A DNA stretch of 64,000 bases from CAZFLD01 sp964519835 (GCA_964519835.1 CAZFLD010000004.1:44287-108286); one strand, 5' to 3'. Shown: positions 35,917 through 45,615, counted from the first letter of the stretch. Notes: generated by a model not told the origin, from the letters alone. Numbers and translations are program-made.

Positions 35917-36813
35917 CTAGCCTCTAGGGTGCAAAGCCGAGTGCTTCCTGTGCAAATCATCTTTACCGACATGGGTGTAAATCTGGGTTGTGGAGATATC
36001 GGCGTGGCCGAGGAGCTCCTGAACGGCGCGCAAGTCGGCACCACCCGCCAAAAGGTGCGTCGCAAATGAGTGCCGGAGAGTGTGCACCTTGGCATCTACC
36101 CCGACCCTGTCCGCCACATCGCGAAACCGTTTCCAGATGCCCTTACGGCTCAAGGGGCGCCCCGTGTGATTCAGGAACACCGCCTGCACGGCCTTTCCGA
36201 CGCCGGGCTTGATCAGCCGGGGGCGCCCGTGGTCGAGGTAGAGGGAGAGGTGCTTTGCCGCTTCCCGTCCAACCGGCACAAGGCGCTCTTTTTTGCCCTT
36301 GCCGAACACACGAATAAGTCCCTCCCTCAGGTACACGTGGTCGAGACTAAGCTCCACGGCTTCCGACACGCGCAGACCGCAGGAGTAGATAAGCTCGAAC
36401 AAGGCGCGGTCCCGAAGACCAAGGGGAGTGGTGGTGTCAATCGAGTCGAGAATGGCCTCGACCTGATCGACTTCGAGAACCCCGGGAACCCTCTGGGCCA
36501 TCTTCGGCAGCTCCACCAGCAACGCGGGATTGTCCTTCCTTACGCCGTCTAATACGAGGTACTGGAAAAAGGCACGCAGGCTCGACACAACCTTGGCGAT
36601 CGTTCGCTGATCAACTCCGGCGCCCGTTTGCCGTGCCACGAGGTACTCGATAAGGCTGTCAATCCCGATCTCCGCAACGGTGGTACCCTCTTCCCGTGCA
36701 TAGTCCAGCAATAAGGATGCCTCGCGAACGTAGGTTTCCACGGTGCCCACAGACAAACGAAGCTCGACGGTCAGGTAGTCGGAAAAGGCCGCGACGGGCC
36801 CATGAGATTTCAT
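35917..36813 (-). CDS. xerD: tyrosine recombinase XerD
   Basis: 298 aa, the standard XerD length. SAM-like core-binding domain (FSDYLTVELRLSVGTVETYVREA) and catalytic domain with Arg in SCGLRVSEAVELSLD, Lys in GKGKKERLVPVG, HTLRHSFATHLLAGGADLR, the His in GHADISTTQ and Tyr in IYTHV. Overlaps the ftsZ stop by 4 nt, so it is likely expressed with the divisome that activates it. Confidence 0.92.
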   Translation of the reverse strand: MKSHGPVAAFSDYLTVELRLSVGTVETYVREASLLLDYAREEGTTVAEIGIDSLIEYLVARQTGAGVDQRTIAKVVSSLRAFFQYLVLDGVRKDNPALLVELPKMAQRVPGVLEVDQVEAILDSIDTTTPLGLRDRALFELIYSCGLRVSEAVELSLDHVYLREGLIRVFGKGKKERLVPVGREAAKHLSLYLDHGRPRLIKPGVGKAVQAVFLNHTGRPLSRKGIWKRFRDVADRVGVDAKVHTLRHSFATHLLAGGADLRAVQELLGHADISTTQIYTHVGKDDLHRKHSALHPRG

Positions 36814-38003
36814 GTGCCCTGCGCTTCCTCTCCGCCGGCGGAGCGATTTGCCTGGCGAAGCACCGCCGGAATGCCGAGGGCGCCGTCGTCTTCGTCCTGA
36901 CCAAAGAGCTCATCTGCCTTTCGTGTCTTGCGACCGCTTGTCATCTCGAGCCATTGATCGAGGGAGATAAAGCCGGGCTTTTCTTCCCGTTTGTCCTGCT
37001 CTTCCTCCTCGGAGGGAGGATCAATCTGATCAAAGCCGGTGGCGATGACGGTAACCTTCACTTCTTCGTCCATCATCTCGTCCACCGCGCTACCTACGAT
37101 GATGTGGGCGGTGTCGTCGGCGTTTTTGGTAATGATGGAGAGGACCTCTTCGTACTCAGGAAGCGAGAAGTCTTCGCCGCTTGTCACGTTGACCAAAAGC
37201 GCCTTTGCGCCGTCGATGCGGACGTCCTCCAGCAGAGGATTGTTGATAGCGTTTGTGGCCGCGTCAACCGCACGGTTATCTCCGTTACCGATCCCGACGC
37301 CCATTAGCGCGTCTCCCCTGCCTTTCATGATGGTGCGGACGTCGGCAAAATCGATGTTGATCTCACCGGGTTTTGTGATCAGGTCGGAGATGCCCTGCAC
37401 GCCTTGACGCAGAACATCGTCGGCGATGACAAACGCGTCGCGGATCGGCGTCTTGCGCTCCACGATGCGCAATAGATGCTGATTCGGGATCGTGATAAGC
37501 GTGTCCACCTCGTCACGGAGCTTGGAAATGCCCTCATCGGCAAGCCGCGCTTTGTACCGCCCCTCCAAGACAAACGGCTTTGTTACGACCGCGACGGTGA
37601 GAATGTTCATCTCTCGGGCCGCGCGGGCGATGACGGGTGCGGCTCCGGTCCCGGTGCCGCCACCCATACCCGCAGTGATAAACACCATGTCCGCACCTTG
37701 GATCACGGATTGGATTTCCTCCATGTCCTCGAGCGCGGCCTTCTCGCCAACCTCCGGGTCGCCACCGGCGCCGAGGCCGCCGGTAAGCTTGGACCCGAGC
37801 GGCAGGCGCGTGCGCGCGTTGGACCGATTCAACGCCTGCAGGTCCGTATTGGCCGCCACAAAGTCCACGTGCGACAGCCCACAAGCGATCATCCGGTTGA
37901 CGGCATTGCTGCCACCGCCACCGACGCCTATGACTTTGATTACCGTGGGACTACCCGACAGGTCTCCCACCTCTATTGCCTCTTCTACCAACTCAAACTT
38001 CAT
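36810..38003 (-). CDS. ftsZ: cell division protein FtsZ
   Basis: 397 aa tubulin homologue that forms the Z ring. GTP-binding signature GMGGGTGTGAAPV, IGVGGGGSNAVNRM near the start and the T7 loop NIDFADVRTIM are intact. A charged linker leads to the conserved C-terminal peptide LGIPAVLRQ, which binds FtsA, followed by ~15 more residues. 36 bp after ftsA. Confidence 0.97.
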   Translation of the reverse strand: MKFELVEEAIEVGDLSGSPTVIKVIGVGGGGSNAVNRMIACGLSHVDFVAANTDLQALNRSNARTRLPLGSKLTGGLGAGGDPEVGEKAALEDMEEIQSVIQGADMVFITAGMGGGTGTGAAPVIARAAREMNILTVAVVTKPFVLEGRYKARLADEGISKLRDEVDTLITIPNQHLLRIVERKTPIRDAFVIADDVLRQGVQGISDLITKPGEINIDFADVRTIMKGRGDALMGVGIGNGDNRAVDAATNAINNPLLEDVRIDGAKALLVNVTSGEDFSLPEYEEVLSIITKNADDTAHIIVGSAVDEMMDEEVKVTVIATGFDQIDPPSEEEEQDKREEKPGFISLDQWLEMTSGRKTRKADELFGQDEDDGALGIPAVLRQANRSAGGEEAQGT

Positions 38004-38039
38004 CGTCCCCTCCCGATGTTTGTTTTATCTCTCTAAGTA

Positions 38040-39275
38040 TTACTCAAAGAAGTTCCTGAACCATTCTCCTATCGCGCGGAAAAAGCCGCTCGAGCGACCT
38101 TTGGCACGCGCTTCAGCCACGGCCTGACCCGAGTAGGCCGAACCGTACAACACAAGCCCAACCGCGGTAGAGAGCTCCGGGCGCTGGTACTCCTCCACAA
38201 GGCCGCCGAAGTTTGTGGGACGACCCACGCGGGCCGCCATGTGAAAGATGTCCTGGGCAAGCTCGACGGTGCCGGGTAAAAGCGCCCCACCGCCGGTGAT
38301 AACAACTCCGCCGCCAAGGCGGTCGAGGAGGCGCTTTTTCTTCAGCTGGTCGCGAACCATCGTAAATATCTCTTCCATGCGGGGCTGAATTATCGAGCAG
38401 AGCTTCGACCGTTCTACCGACAACGGCGGTCTGCCTCCAACGCCCGGAATGATCACCTGCTCGTCGTCTTCGAGAAGGGGCGAAAAGCAGCAACCCGCCT
38501 CGATCTTGATTCGCTCCGCGGACTCGGCCGGCGTTTGAAGCATAATGGAGAGGTCTTTTGTGACCTGCCCGCCGCCTACGGGAATAACACTCGTGAAATA
38601 CGGCGCCCCGTCGAGATGAACCAGAACGTCCGTGGTGCCGCCTCCGAGGTCGAGGAGCAATACACCGAGTTCTTTTTCGTCCTCGGCAAGGACCGCCATG
38701 GAGGAAGCCAACGATTCGAGGATTATATCGCCCACTCGAAAGCCCGAGCGATTAACACACTTCACCAGATTCTGGAGCGAGGTGACCGACGCAGTGATGA
38801 TGTGCACCTCCGCCTCGAGGCGAACGCCGATCATATCCAGGGGGTTTTTGATGCCGTCCTGGTCGTCGACGATGTACTCCTGAGGGATGACGTGGAGCAC
38901 TTCGCGGTCCATGGGGATTACCACAGCCTTGGCTGCGTCGATAACTCGCTCGATGTCGACGGTGGTGATTTCCCGGCCTTTGCCGGTTACCGCCACAACG
39001 CCGCGGGAGTTAATGCCCTCGATGTGGCCGCCGGCAATGCCCGTGAACACGGTTCCCACCTCGCGCCCGGCCATCTGCTCGGCCGCCTCTACGGCGGCGG
39101 CTACCGACTTGAGCGTTCGCTCGATGTTGATCACAACTCCACGACGAAGACCTGAAGACGGGCTCGAGCCCACACCGATAATCTGTAGCTTTTCGTTTTC
39201 GTCGTACTCACCAATCACCGCACACACCTTTGTGGTGCCGATGTCGAGTCCGACTACCAAGTCTTCCGACGGCAT
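38040..39275 (-). CDS. ftsA: cell division protein FtsA
   Basis: 411 aa actin-fold protein tethering FtsZ to the membrane. Phosphate-binding and adenosine motifs: VVGLDIGTTKVCAVIGE, LLLDLGGGTTDVLV and GVVITGGGALLPG. The C-terminal helix FFRAIGEWFRNFFE is the amphipathic membrane-targeting helix. Directly abuts ftsQ. Confidence 0.96.
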   Translation of the reverse strand: MPSEDLVVGLDIGTTKVCAVIGEYDENEKLQIIGVGSSPSSGLRRGVVINIERTLKSVAAAVEAAEQMAGREVGTVFTGIAGGHIEGINSRGVVAVTGKGREITTVDIERVIDAAKAVVIPMDREVLHVIPQEYIVDDQDGIKNPLDMIGVRLEAEVHIITASVTSLQNLVKCVNRSGFRVGDIILESLASSMAVLAEDEKELGVLLLDLGGGTTDVLVHLDGAPYFTSVIPVGGGQVTKDLSIMLQTPAESAERIKIEAGCCFSPLLEDDEQVIIPGVGGRPPLSVERSKLCSIIQPRMEEIFTMVRDQLKKKRLLDRLGGGVVITGGGALLPGTVELAQDIFHMAARVGRPTNFGGLVEEYQRPELSTAVGLVLYGSAYSGQAVAEARAKGRSSGFFRAIGEWFRNFFE

Positions 39276-40124
39276 TTAGTCCCCCCCCGGCCTAAACACA
39301 ACGTTGCCCGACCTAAAATCGAGCTCGCGCGGCGCTTCATCCTTGACCACGTCTAAGACAAGCACCACGGTCCTAATAAGCTCGGCGGTCACCGAGTTGC
39401 CGACACGGACCGGTACGCGGGGCACCACCGGATACATCACGATCTCGAAATCGTGCTCGCCCCGCGGAATGACTCGATATTCCGAGATAAGACGGTACAG
39501 CGTCGGCGATTCCCGCTTGAGCCTGCTCAGATCCTCGAAGAACGCCGTGAGCCTGCGATCCACTCGGGCCCCAGGCCGGTAGTCGGACAACCGAAGCCCC
39601 GAAACGAGCGGCAGGTCATCGGTGGCCAGGTGGTTGCCCGCGGCGTAGAGGATGCCCTCCGCATCCACCAAAACAGGCATGCTCCCGACGGAGGACTCGG
39701 ACAGCGCCATGGCAATGGGCGTTCTCTCCACAACACTGATTGTTACGGCGTTTGGAAACACCTTTTGCACTTCGGCGGACCTTACCCACGGGAGTGCTTC
39801 CACGCCGTCGACGGCCATAGAAGCATCGACCTGGAAGTACAGCGGGGCACCTGTCAACCCCGCGGCCGCAATGATCTCGGTACGATCTCCACCTCCGTCG
39901 ATAGAGACGGTAACCTCCGTTATCGAAAGCTTTGGCGCAATCAGCAGATGAAATACAATCTCGCCGGCAAGGAACATCACCAGCAATACGATAAAGCCTT
40001 TGAGAAAGCGACCGGCGCGATCGGTTTTGGGCGATTCCGAGGGCAGCTCCGGACCAACGGGACGCACGCTCCCCGCGGTCCATTCGACACCGGACGCCCT
40101 GTTAAGGCTCATACGGTCAGCCAC
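39276..40124 (-). CDS. ftsQ: cell division protein FtsQ/DivIB
   Basis: 282 aa bitopic protein: cytoplasmic leader, one membrane helix (FLKGFIVLLVMFLAGEIVFHLLI), a POTRA domain (ITEVTVSIDGGGDRTEIIAAAG; PWVRSAEVQKVFPNAVTISVVERTP) and the FtsQ beta domain. GTG 40124 is chosen (GGGGAGG 6 nt upstream; overlaps the ftsW end by 8 bp) over ATG 40112. Sequence identity to known FtsQ is expected to be low; position between ftsW and ftsA supports it. Confidence 0.9.
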   Translation of the reverse strand: MADRMSLNRASGVEWTAGSVRPVGPELPSESPKTDRAGRFLKGFIVLLVMFLAGEIVFHLLIAPKLSITEVTVSIDGGGDRTEIIAAAGLTGAPLYFQVDASMAVDGVEALPWVRSAEVQKVFPNAVTISVVERTPIAMALSESSVGSMPVLVDAEGILYAAGNHLATDDLPLVSGLRLSDYRPGARVDRRLTAFFEDLSRLKRESPTLYRLISEYRVIPRGEHDFEIVMYPVVPRVPVRVGNSVTAELIRTVVLVLDVVKDEAPRELDFRSGNVVFRPGGD

Positions 40125-41259
40125 TGTCGGCCTCCCCCAATCGACTGCGTCTCGAAACGTTTAGGAGAAGGCCGCACATAGCCATGGTCATAATCATCGA
40201 GGAACCGCCGGCCGAGAAAAACGGAAGTGGAATGCCCGTTGCAGGCACCAGACCGGAGACAACGGCCATGTTGACCAAAGCCTGCAGCACAATGCTGGTG
40301 GTGACCCCAAAGGCCAGGTAGTACTCAAATCGCCCCTCGGCCCGTCGCGCTATGGAGTAGCCCTTTAGGGCAAACAGAACGAATAGTCCGACAACAAGGC
40401 TGACACCCAAAAACCCAAGCTCTTCGCCAACAACCGCAAAGATAAAGTCGCTGTTGGACTCGGGTAGAATTCCAAGCTTGTAACTGCTCTCTCCGACCCC
40501 CTGACCCCAAAGGCCGCCCGAAGCGAGGGCGGAGCGGGAGACGCGCAGATGAAAGCCGCTTCCCAGGGGATCCCGGCCGGGATCGAGAAAGGCGATAAGC
40601 CGCTCGACGCGATGCTCCCGCGTCAAAAGAAGCATTCCGGCCATAGGCAACGTCATAATGCCCAAACCAAGGAAGTATCGGAGCCGCAATCCCCCAACAA
40701 AAAACATGACCACACCAACGGCAAACACAAGTATCGCCGTGGAGAAGTCGTTTTGCAGGTAGATTAGCCCCGAAAACACAAGGAGCACCAAAAACGGCGG
40801 CAGTATCGCTTTTGCAGGATCATCGAATTGCTCCCGCTTTTTTTCGAACATATGGGCGAGGTAGATGACCACAACCGGCTTGACAAGCTCGGAGGGTTGA
40901 AAGCTCATACCAAGTACCTGGATCCACCGGTGGGCGCCCATCGTATCGACCCGAATCCCGGGGACAAAGGTAAGCAGCATGAGCAAGAAGGACAGGCCTA
41001 TCAAAAGCGGCAGACTCCGGCGAACAAAGCGCAGCGATATGCGTGCGGCAAGAGTAGCAATTCCTAGCCCTAGAAACAAATAGAGGGTTCTACGCTTCAG
41101 AAAGAAAAGTGGATCTCCGAACTGTAGCTCCGCTCGAAAGTACGACGATGAGAACAGCAATGCGATACCCGCGCCGGCCAGAAGCACGAGGATCGAGAGC
41201 ATTCCCCAGTCGGGCGTCGAGGGGGTGCCGAGGCGTTCAGGTCGAAATCGTTCGCTCAT
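40117..41259 (-). CDS. ftsW: SEDS glycosyltransferase FtsW
   Basis: 380 aa with about ten membrane helices. Septal peptidoglycan polymerase. SEDS signatures: MGAHRWIQVLGMSFQPSELVK and ATGIPLPFFSAGGSSM; also FIFAVVGEELGFLG. In this genome the murD, murG and murC genes usual around ftsW are not in the cluster. Confidence 0.95.
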   Translation of the reverse strand: MSERFRPERLGTPSTPDWGMLSILVLLAGAGIALLFSSSYFRAELQFGDPLFFLKRRTLYLFLGLGIATLAARISLRFVRRSLPLLIGLSFLLMLLTFVPGIRVDTMGAHRWIQVLGMSFQPSELVKPVVVIYLAHMFEKKREQFDDPAKAILPPFLVLLVFSGLIYLQNDFSTAILVFAVGVVMFFVGGLRLRYFLGLGIMTLPMAGMLLLTREHRVERLIAFLDPGRDPLGSGFHLRVSRSALASGGLWGQGVGESSYKLGILPESNSDFIFAVVGEELGFLGVSLVVGLFVLFALKGYSIARRAEGRFEYYLAFGVTTSIVLQALVNMAVVSGLVPATGIPLPFFSAGGSSMIMTMAMCGLLLNVSRRSRLGEADSG

Positions 41260-41269
41260 GCGCCGTTTC

Positions 41270-42349
41270 TCATCGAATCTTCAACGTCGAGAGACTGAGG
41301 ATGGCAAAAAGCCCTCCCAGAATCCACAATCGCGACACAACCTTCGGCTCGGACCAGCCTTTGAGCTCGAAGTGGTGGTGGAGCGGTGCCATAAGAAAGA
41401 CCCGACGTCGGGTCAGCTTAAAGTGGACAACCTGTATAATCACGGTGGCCACCTCGAGAATAAACACTCCGCCGACTATCAAAAGCAGGATCTCCTTTTT
41501 GATCATTACGGAGATCACCGCCAAAAGACCGCCCAACACAAGGCTACCGGTGTCACCCATAAAGACTTCGGCCGGATGGCTGTTGAACCAAAGAAAGCCT
41601 ACACAGGCCCCCGCCAGCGCAAGCGCAACAACGGTGATCTCCCCGGCGCCCTGGATAAACGGCAGTCCCAAATAGTCGGAGAAAAAGGCGTGGCCGGTCA
41701 CGTAGCTTATGACGGCGAGAGTTAGACCCACCATAATCACCAGGCCCGTAGCCAGCCCGTCGAGGCCGTCGGTGAGATTCACCGCGTTGCTGAACCCGGT
41801 AATTAGCAGCACCGCCAACGGAACGTAGAATATCGACAGATCTCCCACCGGCTCCTTGAGGAACGGGAGATACAGAAGGGTTGTCTCCTCGGTTCGGTTG
41901 AAGTAGAGAATTAGCACAACCGCCAGCGACACGGCAATCTGCCCGACCAACTTGACGTTGGCCCGGAGCCCCTTTTTGTTTTTCCGGTATATCTTTAGGT
42001 AGTCGTCTACAAAGCCGATGGCGCCGAAGCCAATCACGGAGATCAGGGCCACCCACGTATAGATGCTTTTGATGTCCTGCCAGAGGATCACCGATATCAC
42101 GACGGCAAGGATGATCATAAGCCCGCCCATGGTGGGCGTACCCGATTTGGCAAGGTGCGTGCTCGGACCGTCTGAACGGATCTCCTCTCCTGCGTGCTTG
42201 CGACGAATAAGTCGGATGATCCCCGGACCAAAGATAAAGCAAATTAGCAAAGCGGTAACCGCCGCGTAGGCGGCGCGAAAGGTGATGTACTGAAAGATGT
42301 TAAACGGCGTGAAGTATTCGACAAGCGGATACAAAAACTCTCGAAACAT
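41270..42349 (-). CDS. mraY: phospho-N-acetylmuramoyl-pentapeptide transferase MraY
   Basis: 359 aa, ten membrane helices. Makes lipid I on undecaprenyl phosphate. Active-site motifs: GFVDDYLKIYRKNKKGL, FSNAVNLTDGLDGLATG, and the HHHFELKGWSE region near the end. Its ATG abuts the murF stop. Confidence 0.97.
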   Translation of the reverse strand: MFREFLYPLVEYFTPFNIFQYITFRAAYAAVTALLICFIFGPGIIRLIRRKHAGEEIRSDGPSTHLAKSGTPTMGGLMIILAVVISVILWQDIKSIYTWVALISVIGFGAIGFVDDYLKIYRKNKKGLRANVKLVGQIAVSLAVVLILYFNRTEETTLLYLPFLKEPVGDLSIFYVPLAVLLITGFSNAVNLTDGLDGLATGLVIMVGLTLAVISYVTGHAFFSDYLGLPFIQGAGEITVVALALAGACVGFLWFNSHPAEVFMGDTGSLVLGGLLAVISVMIKKEILLLIVGGVFILEVATVIIQVVHFKLTRRRVFLMAPLHHHFELKGWSEPKVVSRLWILGGLFAILSLSTLKIR

Positions 42350-43786
42350 CTATCGCGACCCTCCGGAGACTCCGGCGCCGCTTTGAATCGGAAAAACAAG
42401 GCGCTCCAGGGCCATTCCCCGTGACCCTTTGAGCAACACCAGATCGCCGTCACGGAGGTAGCGACCAAGGGCCATTTCAAGTTCCTTTGTATTCACAAAA
42501 GCGGCGCCGGCAGGCGGCGTCTCCCCTCGGTCCAGAGCGACGCGGAGCAAGCTCATTTCACGACCAAGAGTAAAAACGGCATCAACTCGGCTCCCGCCTG
42601 CTGCGCGGCCTTGACGAGAGAGCGCGTCCTGTAAGCCCCGATGCAGGTTGGGACTTTTTTCGCCGAGCTCGAGCATGTCCCCGAGGACGGCCACTTTTCG
42701 TCCCGGCCAGTCGAGACCGGACAAAAACCTAAGAGCCGCCGCCGTAGATTCCGGCGACGCGTTGTAGCAATCTTCGATGATGGTGACGGATCCGGGTATG
42801 ACCTTGCCACGCCCTTCCGGCAGTCTCACCTCCGAAAGCCCACGGGAAGTGTTTTTGTCATCGACCAAGAGGAGTTCGGCTATTGCGAGGGCCGCTTCGA
42901 TCGCGCGCGTGTTTTGCAGACCGACCAGCGGCACGACTGCCTGCTCACCACGGAACTCGACCCCGATTCCGGAAAGCCCCCTGTCGCGGAAATCCGCGAC
43001 GCCATGGTCGCCGCCCGCACCGTAGGGAAGAACCCGTCCGCGGACACCATCCGACAAGAAATCGCGATAGCGTTCCCGGGCGGGCACTAAAAGAGTCTCG
43101 GACCCGGTGAAGGCCGAGGTAATCTCCTTCTTTTCCCTCGCGATCCCGTCCTGAGATCCGATCATGCCGATGTGTGCCGTTCCGATGTTGGTGATAATCG
43201 CTATCTCGGGACGCACGATGGATGCGAGAGCGGCCATCTCGCCAATCTGGTTCATGGCCATCTCGAATACCGCAACCTCGGCGTCTTTTGGTATAGCAAA
43301 CACCGACAAGGGTATGCCGATAACCGAGTTGAAGTTCCCCCGTGTCTTGAAAACCCGCTTCTCCGTACCGAGGACCGTCGCCACGAGCTCTTTGGTCGTT
43401 GTTTTCCCATTGCTACCGGTTATTCCGATTCGGACGATGCCCGGTGCATTGCGTAGAGCGACACTCGCTAGAGCCCCAAGGGCGGCAAGCGGATCATCGA
43501 CCACCAGCAGCGACAACCCCCGGGGTACGGACACCTCCGAAAGCCGGGCCTCGGCCACCAACGCCGCTACGGCGCCGGCCTCGTAGGCGGCGTTCAAAAA
43601 CGCGTGTCCGTCGGTGTTTGTTCCGGGCAACGCCACAAACAGCGCACCGGGATTGAGGCTTCGTGTGTCGATGGAAACCGAGTCGATAGTACGATCGGCA
43701 GATCCCTCAAGGCGGGCACGTGCTATCTCGGCAAGACGTTCCACGGTCGCGGGAAGGAGCAGGCCGGCGCGTTCCTCCAAACTCAC
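42350..43786 (-). CDS. murF: UDP-MurNAc-tripeptide-D-Ala-D-Ala ligase MurF
   Basis: 478 aa. Adds D-Ala-D-Ala to the UDP-MurNAc tripeptide. ATP-binding loop GITGSNGKTTTKELVATVL, N-terminal domain with SIDTRSLNPGALFVALPG, C-terminal domain with EDCYNASPESTAAALRFL. Its start overlaps ftsL by 4 nt. Slightly longer than the E. coli enzyme. Confidence 0.95.
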   Translation of the reverse strand: MSLEERAGLLLPATVERLAEIARARLEGSADRTIDSVSIDTRSLNPGALFVALPGTNTDGHAFLNAAYEAGAVAALVAEARLSEVSVPRGLSLLVVDDPLAALGALASVALRNAPGIVRIGITGSNGKTTTKELVATVLGTEKRVFKTRGNFNSVIGIPLSVFAIPKDAEVAVFEMAMNQIGEMAALASIVRPEIAIITNIGTAHIGMIGSQDGIAREKKEITSAFTGSETLLVPARERYRDFLSDGVRGRVLPYGAGGDHGVADFRDRGLSGIGVEFRGEQAVVPLVGLQNTRAIEAALAIAELLLVDDKNTSRGLSEVRLPEGRGKVIPGSVTIIEDCYNASPESTAAALRFLSGLDWPGRKVAVLGDMLELGEKSPNLHRGLQDALSRQGRAAGGSRVDAVFTLGREMSLLRVALDRGETPPAGAAFVNTKELEMALGRYLRDGDLVLLKGSRGMALERLVFPIQSGAGVSGGSR

Positions 43787-44088
43787 TCGCCCCTCCTTTC
43801 AGATCCTGAAGCCGATTCGGATCGACCGGAGGGTTCGAGACTGAGAATTCGCTCCCGCTCACGAGGTGTAAGCTCCATGCCCAGTTCTTCTTCGGCCAGA
43901 CGCAGAATCCGCGACGGGGAGGTCAAGAGCGAAATGGCGGCGATAAGCCGCTTGTTGTCTTCGAATACTTGGTTCTGCTCCTCGAGTAGGGCCTCGACCT
44001 CGGTCTCGAGTTGGTGATACCGAAAGGCCTGGTAAACGGCCACAAACAACAGTGTCGCCACCACCAAACCGGCGACTAACCGTTTCAC
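43783..44088 (-). CDS. ftsL: cell division protein FtsL
   Basis: 101 aa. One membrane helix (LVAGLVVATLLFVAVYQAF) followed by a coiled coil (LETEVEALLEEQNQVFEDNKRLIAAI) and a charged tail. GTG 44088 is chosen: GGAGG lies 7 nt upstream and it overlaps the rsmH stop as GTGA. FtsL proteins are recognised by topology and position rather than sequence identity. Confidence 0.85.
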   Translation of the reverse strand: MKRLVAGLVVATLLFVAVYQAFRYHQLETEVEALLEEQNQVFEDNKRLIAAISLLTSPSRILRLAEEELGMELTPRERERILSLEPSGRSESASGSERRGE

Positions 44089-45110
44089 GCGGCGGCCTCC
44101 GAAACACATCGGAGCACCCGCAGCTTTGCGCTCGAGGCGGCGGGATTGCGTTCTATCTCTTCTTGACTTGGCGTTACAGGCTTTTTGGTACCTAAGGAGA
44201 ACTCACGGCCTTCGCCGCCGTATTGTGGTGACTGGAAATCATACGCGCGCGCGGCGCTCATTTCTCCGGTTCTTTGGGTGGGTCTTTGGGCGCCGGGTTT
44301 TGGAGCGGCGCCCGGCCCGGGCTCCCAGGCGGGGTCGACAAGCACTCGAAAGATACGCTTTACGAGCCGGTCTTCGAGCGAGTGAAACGAGATAACCCCT
44401 AGGTTGCCGCCTTTGGCCAACCTGGCCGCGGCGGCCGGCAGGGCTCTGCCAATCCGCCCGAGCTCGTCGTTAACAACGATTCGGAGTGCTTGAAAGGTTC
44501 GAGTGGCAGGATGAATACGACCGCGCCGATAGGCCGGCGGAACGGTGCGCCGAATAAGCTCGGCGAGTGCGAGGCTGGTCGTGATGGGGCGATTTCTGCA
44601 GATCGCCGACGCGATTCGCCTGGAATACCGCTCTTCGCCGTAGGTAAAGACAAGGTCGGCAAGTCGCGCCTCCGGCAGGTCGTTTACGAGATCGGCGGCG
44701 GTGGTCTTCCCGTTGGGGGAGAGGCGCATGTCGAGCGGCCCGTTTTCCACAAAGGAGAAGCCCCTTCCTGCCCCGCGAAAGTGAAACATAGAGAGCCCGA
44801 GGTCCAGAATGATAATCTGGGCCCCATCGCCGGCCGGATGGACAACGCCGTGACCGGAAAAATACTCGTCGAACCAGCTTTGCACCAGCGTCGTCCTCCC
44901 TTCGAACTGCGCAAGCCGCGACTGGGCACGGTGTATCATCGTTGGGTCTGCGTCTATCCCCACCAGCCGTAGCCGGGGGTGCGCAGCCAGGAAGGCCGCC
45001 GAATGCCCGCCCTCTCCCAGGGTTCCGTCTATCATCAAACCGTCGGGCACCACCGGTGCGCAGTACTCGAGGAGCTCTCGAGTCATCACCGGCTCGTGCA
45101 CCAGGTTCAT
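44085..45110 (-). CDS. rsmH: 16S rRNA (cytosine-1402-N4)-methyltransferase RsmH
   Basis: 341 aa. VHEPVMTRELLEYC start, SAM-binding MIDGTLGEGGHSAAFL, motif GRIHPATRTFQALRIVVNDEL and FHSLEDRLVKRIFR. Located second in the cluster after mraZ, as in most bacteria. A ~25-residue insertion in the C-terminal part (PGPGAAPKPGAQRPTQRTG) is mildly unusual. Confidence 0.95.
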   Translation of the reverse strand: MNLVHEPVMTRELLEYCAPVVPDGLMIDGTLGEGGHSAAFLAAHPRLRLVGIDADPTMIHRAQSRLAQFEGRTTLVQSWFDEYFSGHGVVHPAGDGAQIIILDLGLSMFHFRGAGRGFSFVENGPLDMRLSPNGKTTAADLVNDLPEARLADLVFTYGEERYSRRIASAICRNRPITTSLALAELIRRTVPPAYRRGRIHPATRTFQALRIVVNDELGRIGRALPAAAARLAKGGNLGVISFHSLEDRLVKRIFRVLVDPAWEPGPGAAPKPGAQRPTQRTGEMSAARAYDFQSPQYGGEGREFSLGTKKPVTPSQEEIERNPAASSAKLRVLRCVSEAAA

Positions 45111-45120
45111 AACGGTAGCC

Positions 45121-45561
45121 CTAGAAGGGGACGAGTCCTCCCAGTTCTTCGGCGGCCTCCTGGAACGCTTCCTCCGTACTCTCGCAATACGCGAGGTACT
45201 CGGCCTCGTCCCATAGCTCCAAATACTTCTTGATTCCGAGAATGACGGAATCCTTCTTGAGCTTCGCGTAGTCGCGAAGCGTCTGCGGAATGGTTATGCG
45301 ACCGGCCTTGTCGATTTCCATCTCCTGGGCCGGGGCGATAATCCGCCGCTGGATGACCCGCGCCTTTGCATCGAAAGGCGAGGTTGCTCCCATGATCTTC
45401 TCGGAGAACCGGGTCCACACCTCCGGCTCGAAGAGCCAAAGGCAGGTATCGAGGCCCCGAGTAACAACCAGCACGGACCCGGCGATCTCGTTCCGAACGC
45501 GGGATGGCACCAAAAGGCGTCCTTTCTCGTCCACCGCGTTGCGATATTCGCCGGTCAGCAT
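45121..45561 (-). CDS. mraZ: transcriptional regulator MraZ
   Basis: 146 aa with two AbrB-like (SpoVT) half-domains, each with the DXXXR signature: DEKGRLLVPSRVR and DKAGRITIPQTLRDY. MraZ forms a ring and represses its own dcw operon by binding repeated GTGGGN boxes. Four such boxes with a 10-bp period lie immediately upstream of this ATG. The C-terminal YCESTEEAFQEAAEEL helix completes the fold. Confidence 0.96.
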   Translation of the reverse strand: MLTGEYRNAVDEKGRLLVPSRVRNEIAGSVLVVTRGLDTCLWLFEPEVWTRFSEKIMGATSPFDAKARVIQRRIIAPAQEMEIDKAGRITIPQTLRDYAKLKKDSVILGIKKYLELWDEAEYLAYCESTEEAFQEAAEELGGLVPF

Positions 45562-45569
45562 GGCGTGGT

Positions 45570-45605
45570 TCCCACGTTCTCCCTCGATCTCCCACTTTCT
45601 CCCAC
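45570..45605 (-). promoter_or_regulatory. MraZ operator: four GTGGGA-type boxes at 10-bp spacing
   Basis: Read on the minus strand the boxes are GTGGGA (45605-45600), GTGGGA (45595-45590), GAGGGA (45585-45580) and GTGGGA (45575-45570), exactly 10 bp apart. This is the known MraZ recognition pattern. They start just downstream of the -10 element and run to 9 bp from the mraZ start codon, so bound MraZ would block promoter clearance and possibly the ribosome site. Confidence 0.88.
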
Positions 45606-45615
45606 TTTCCTACCA

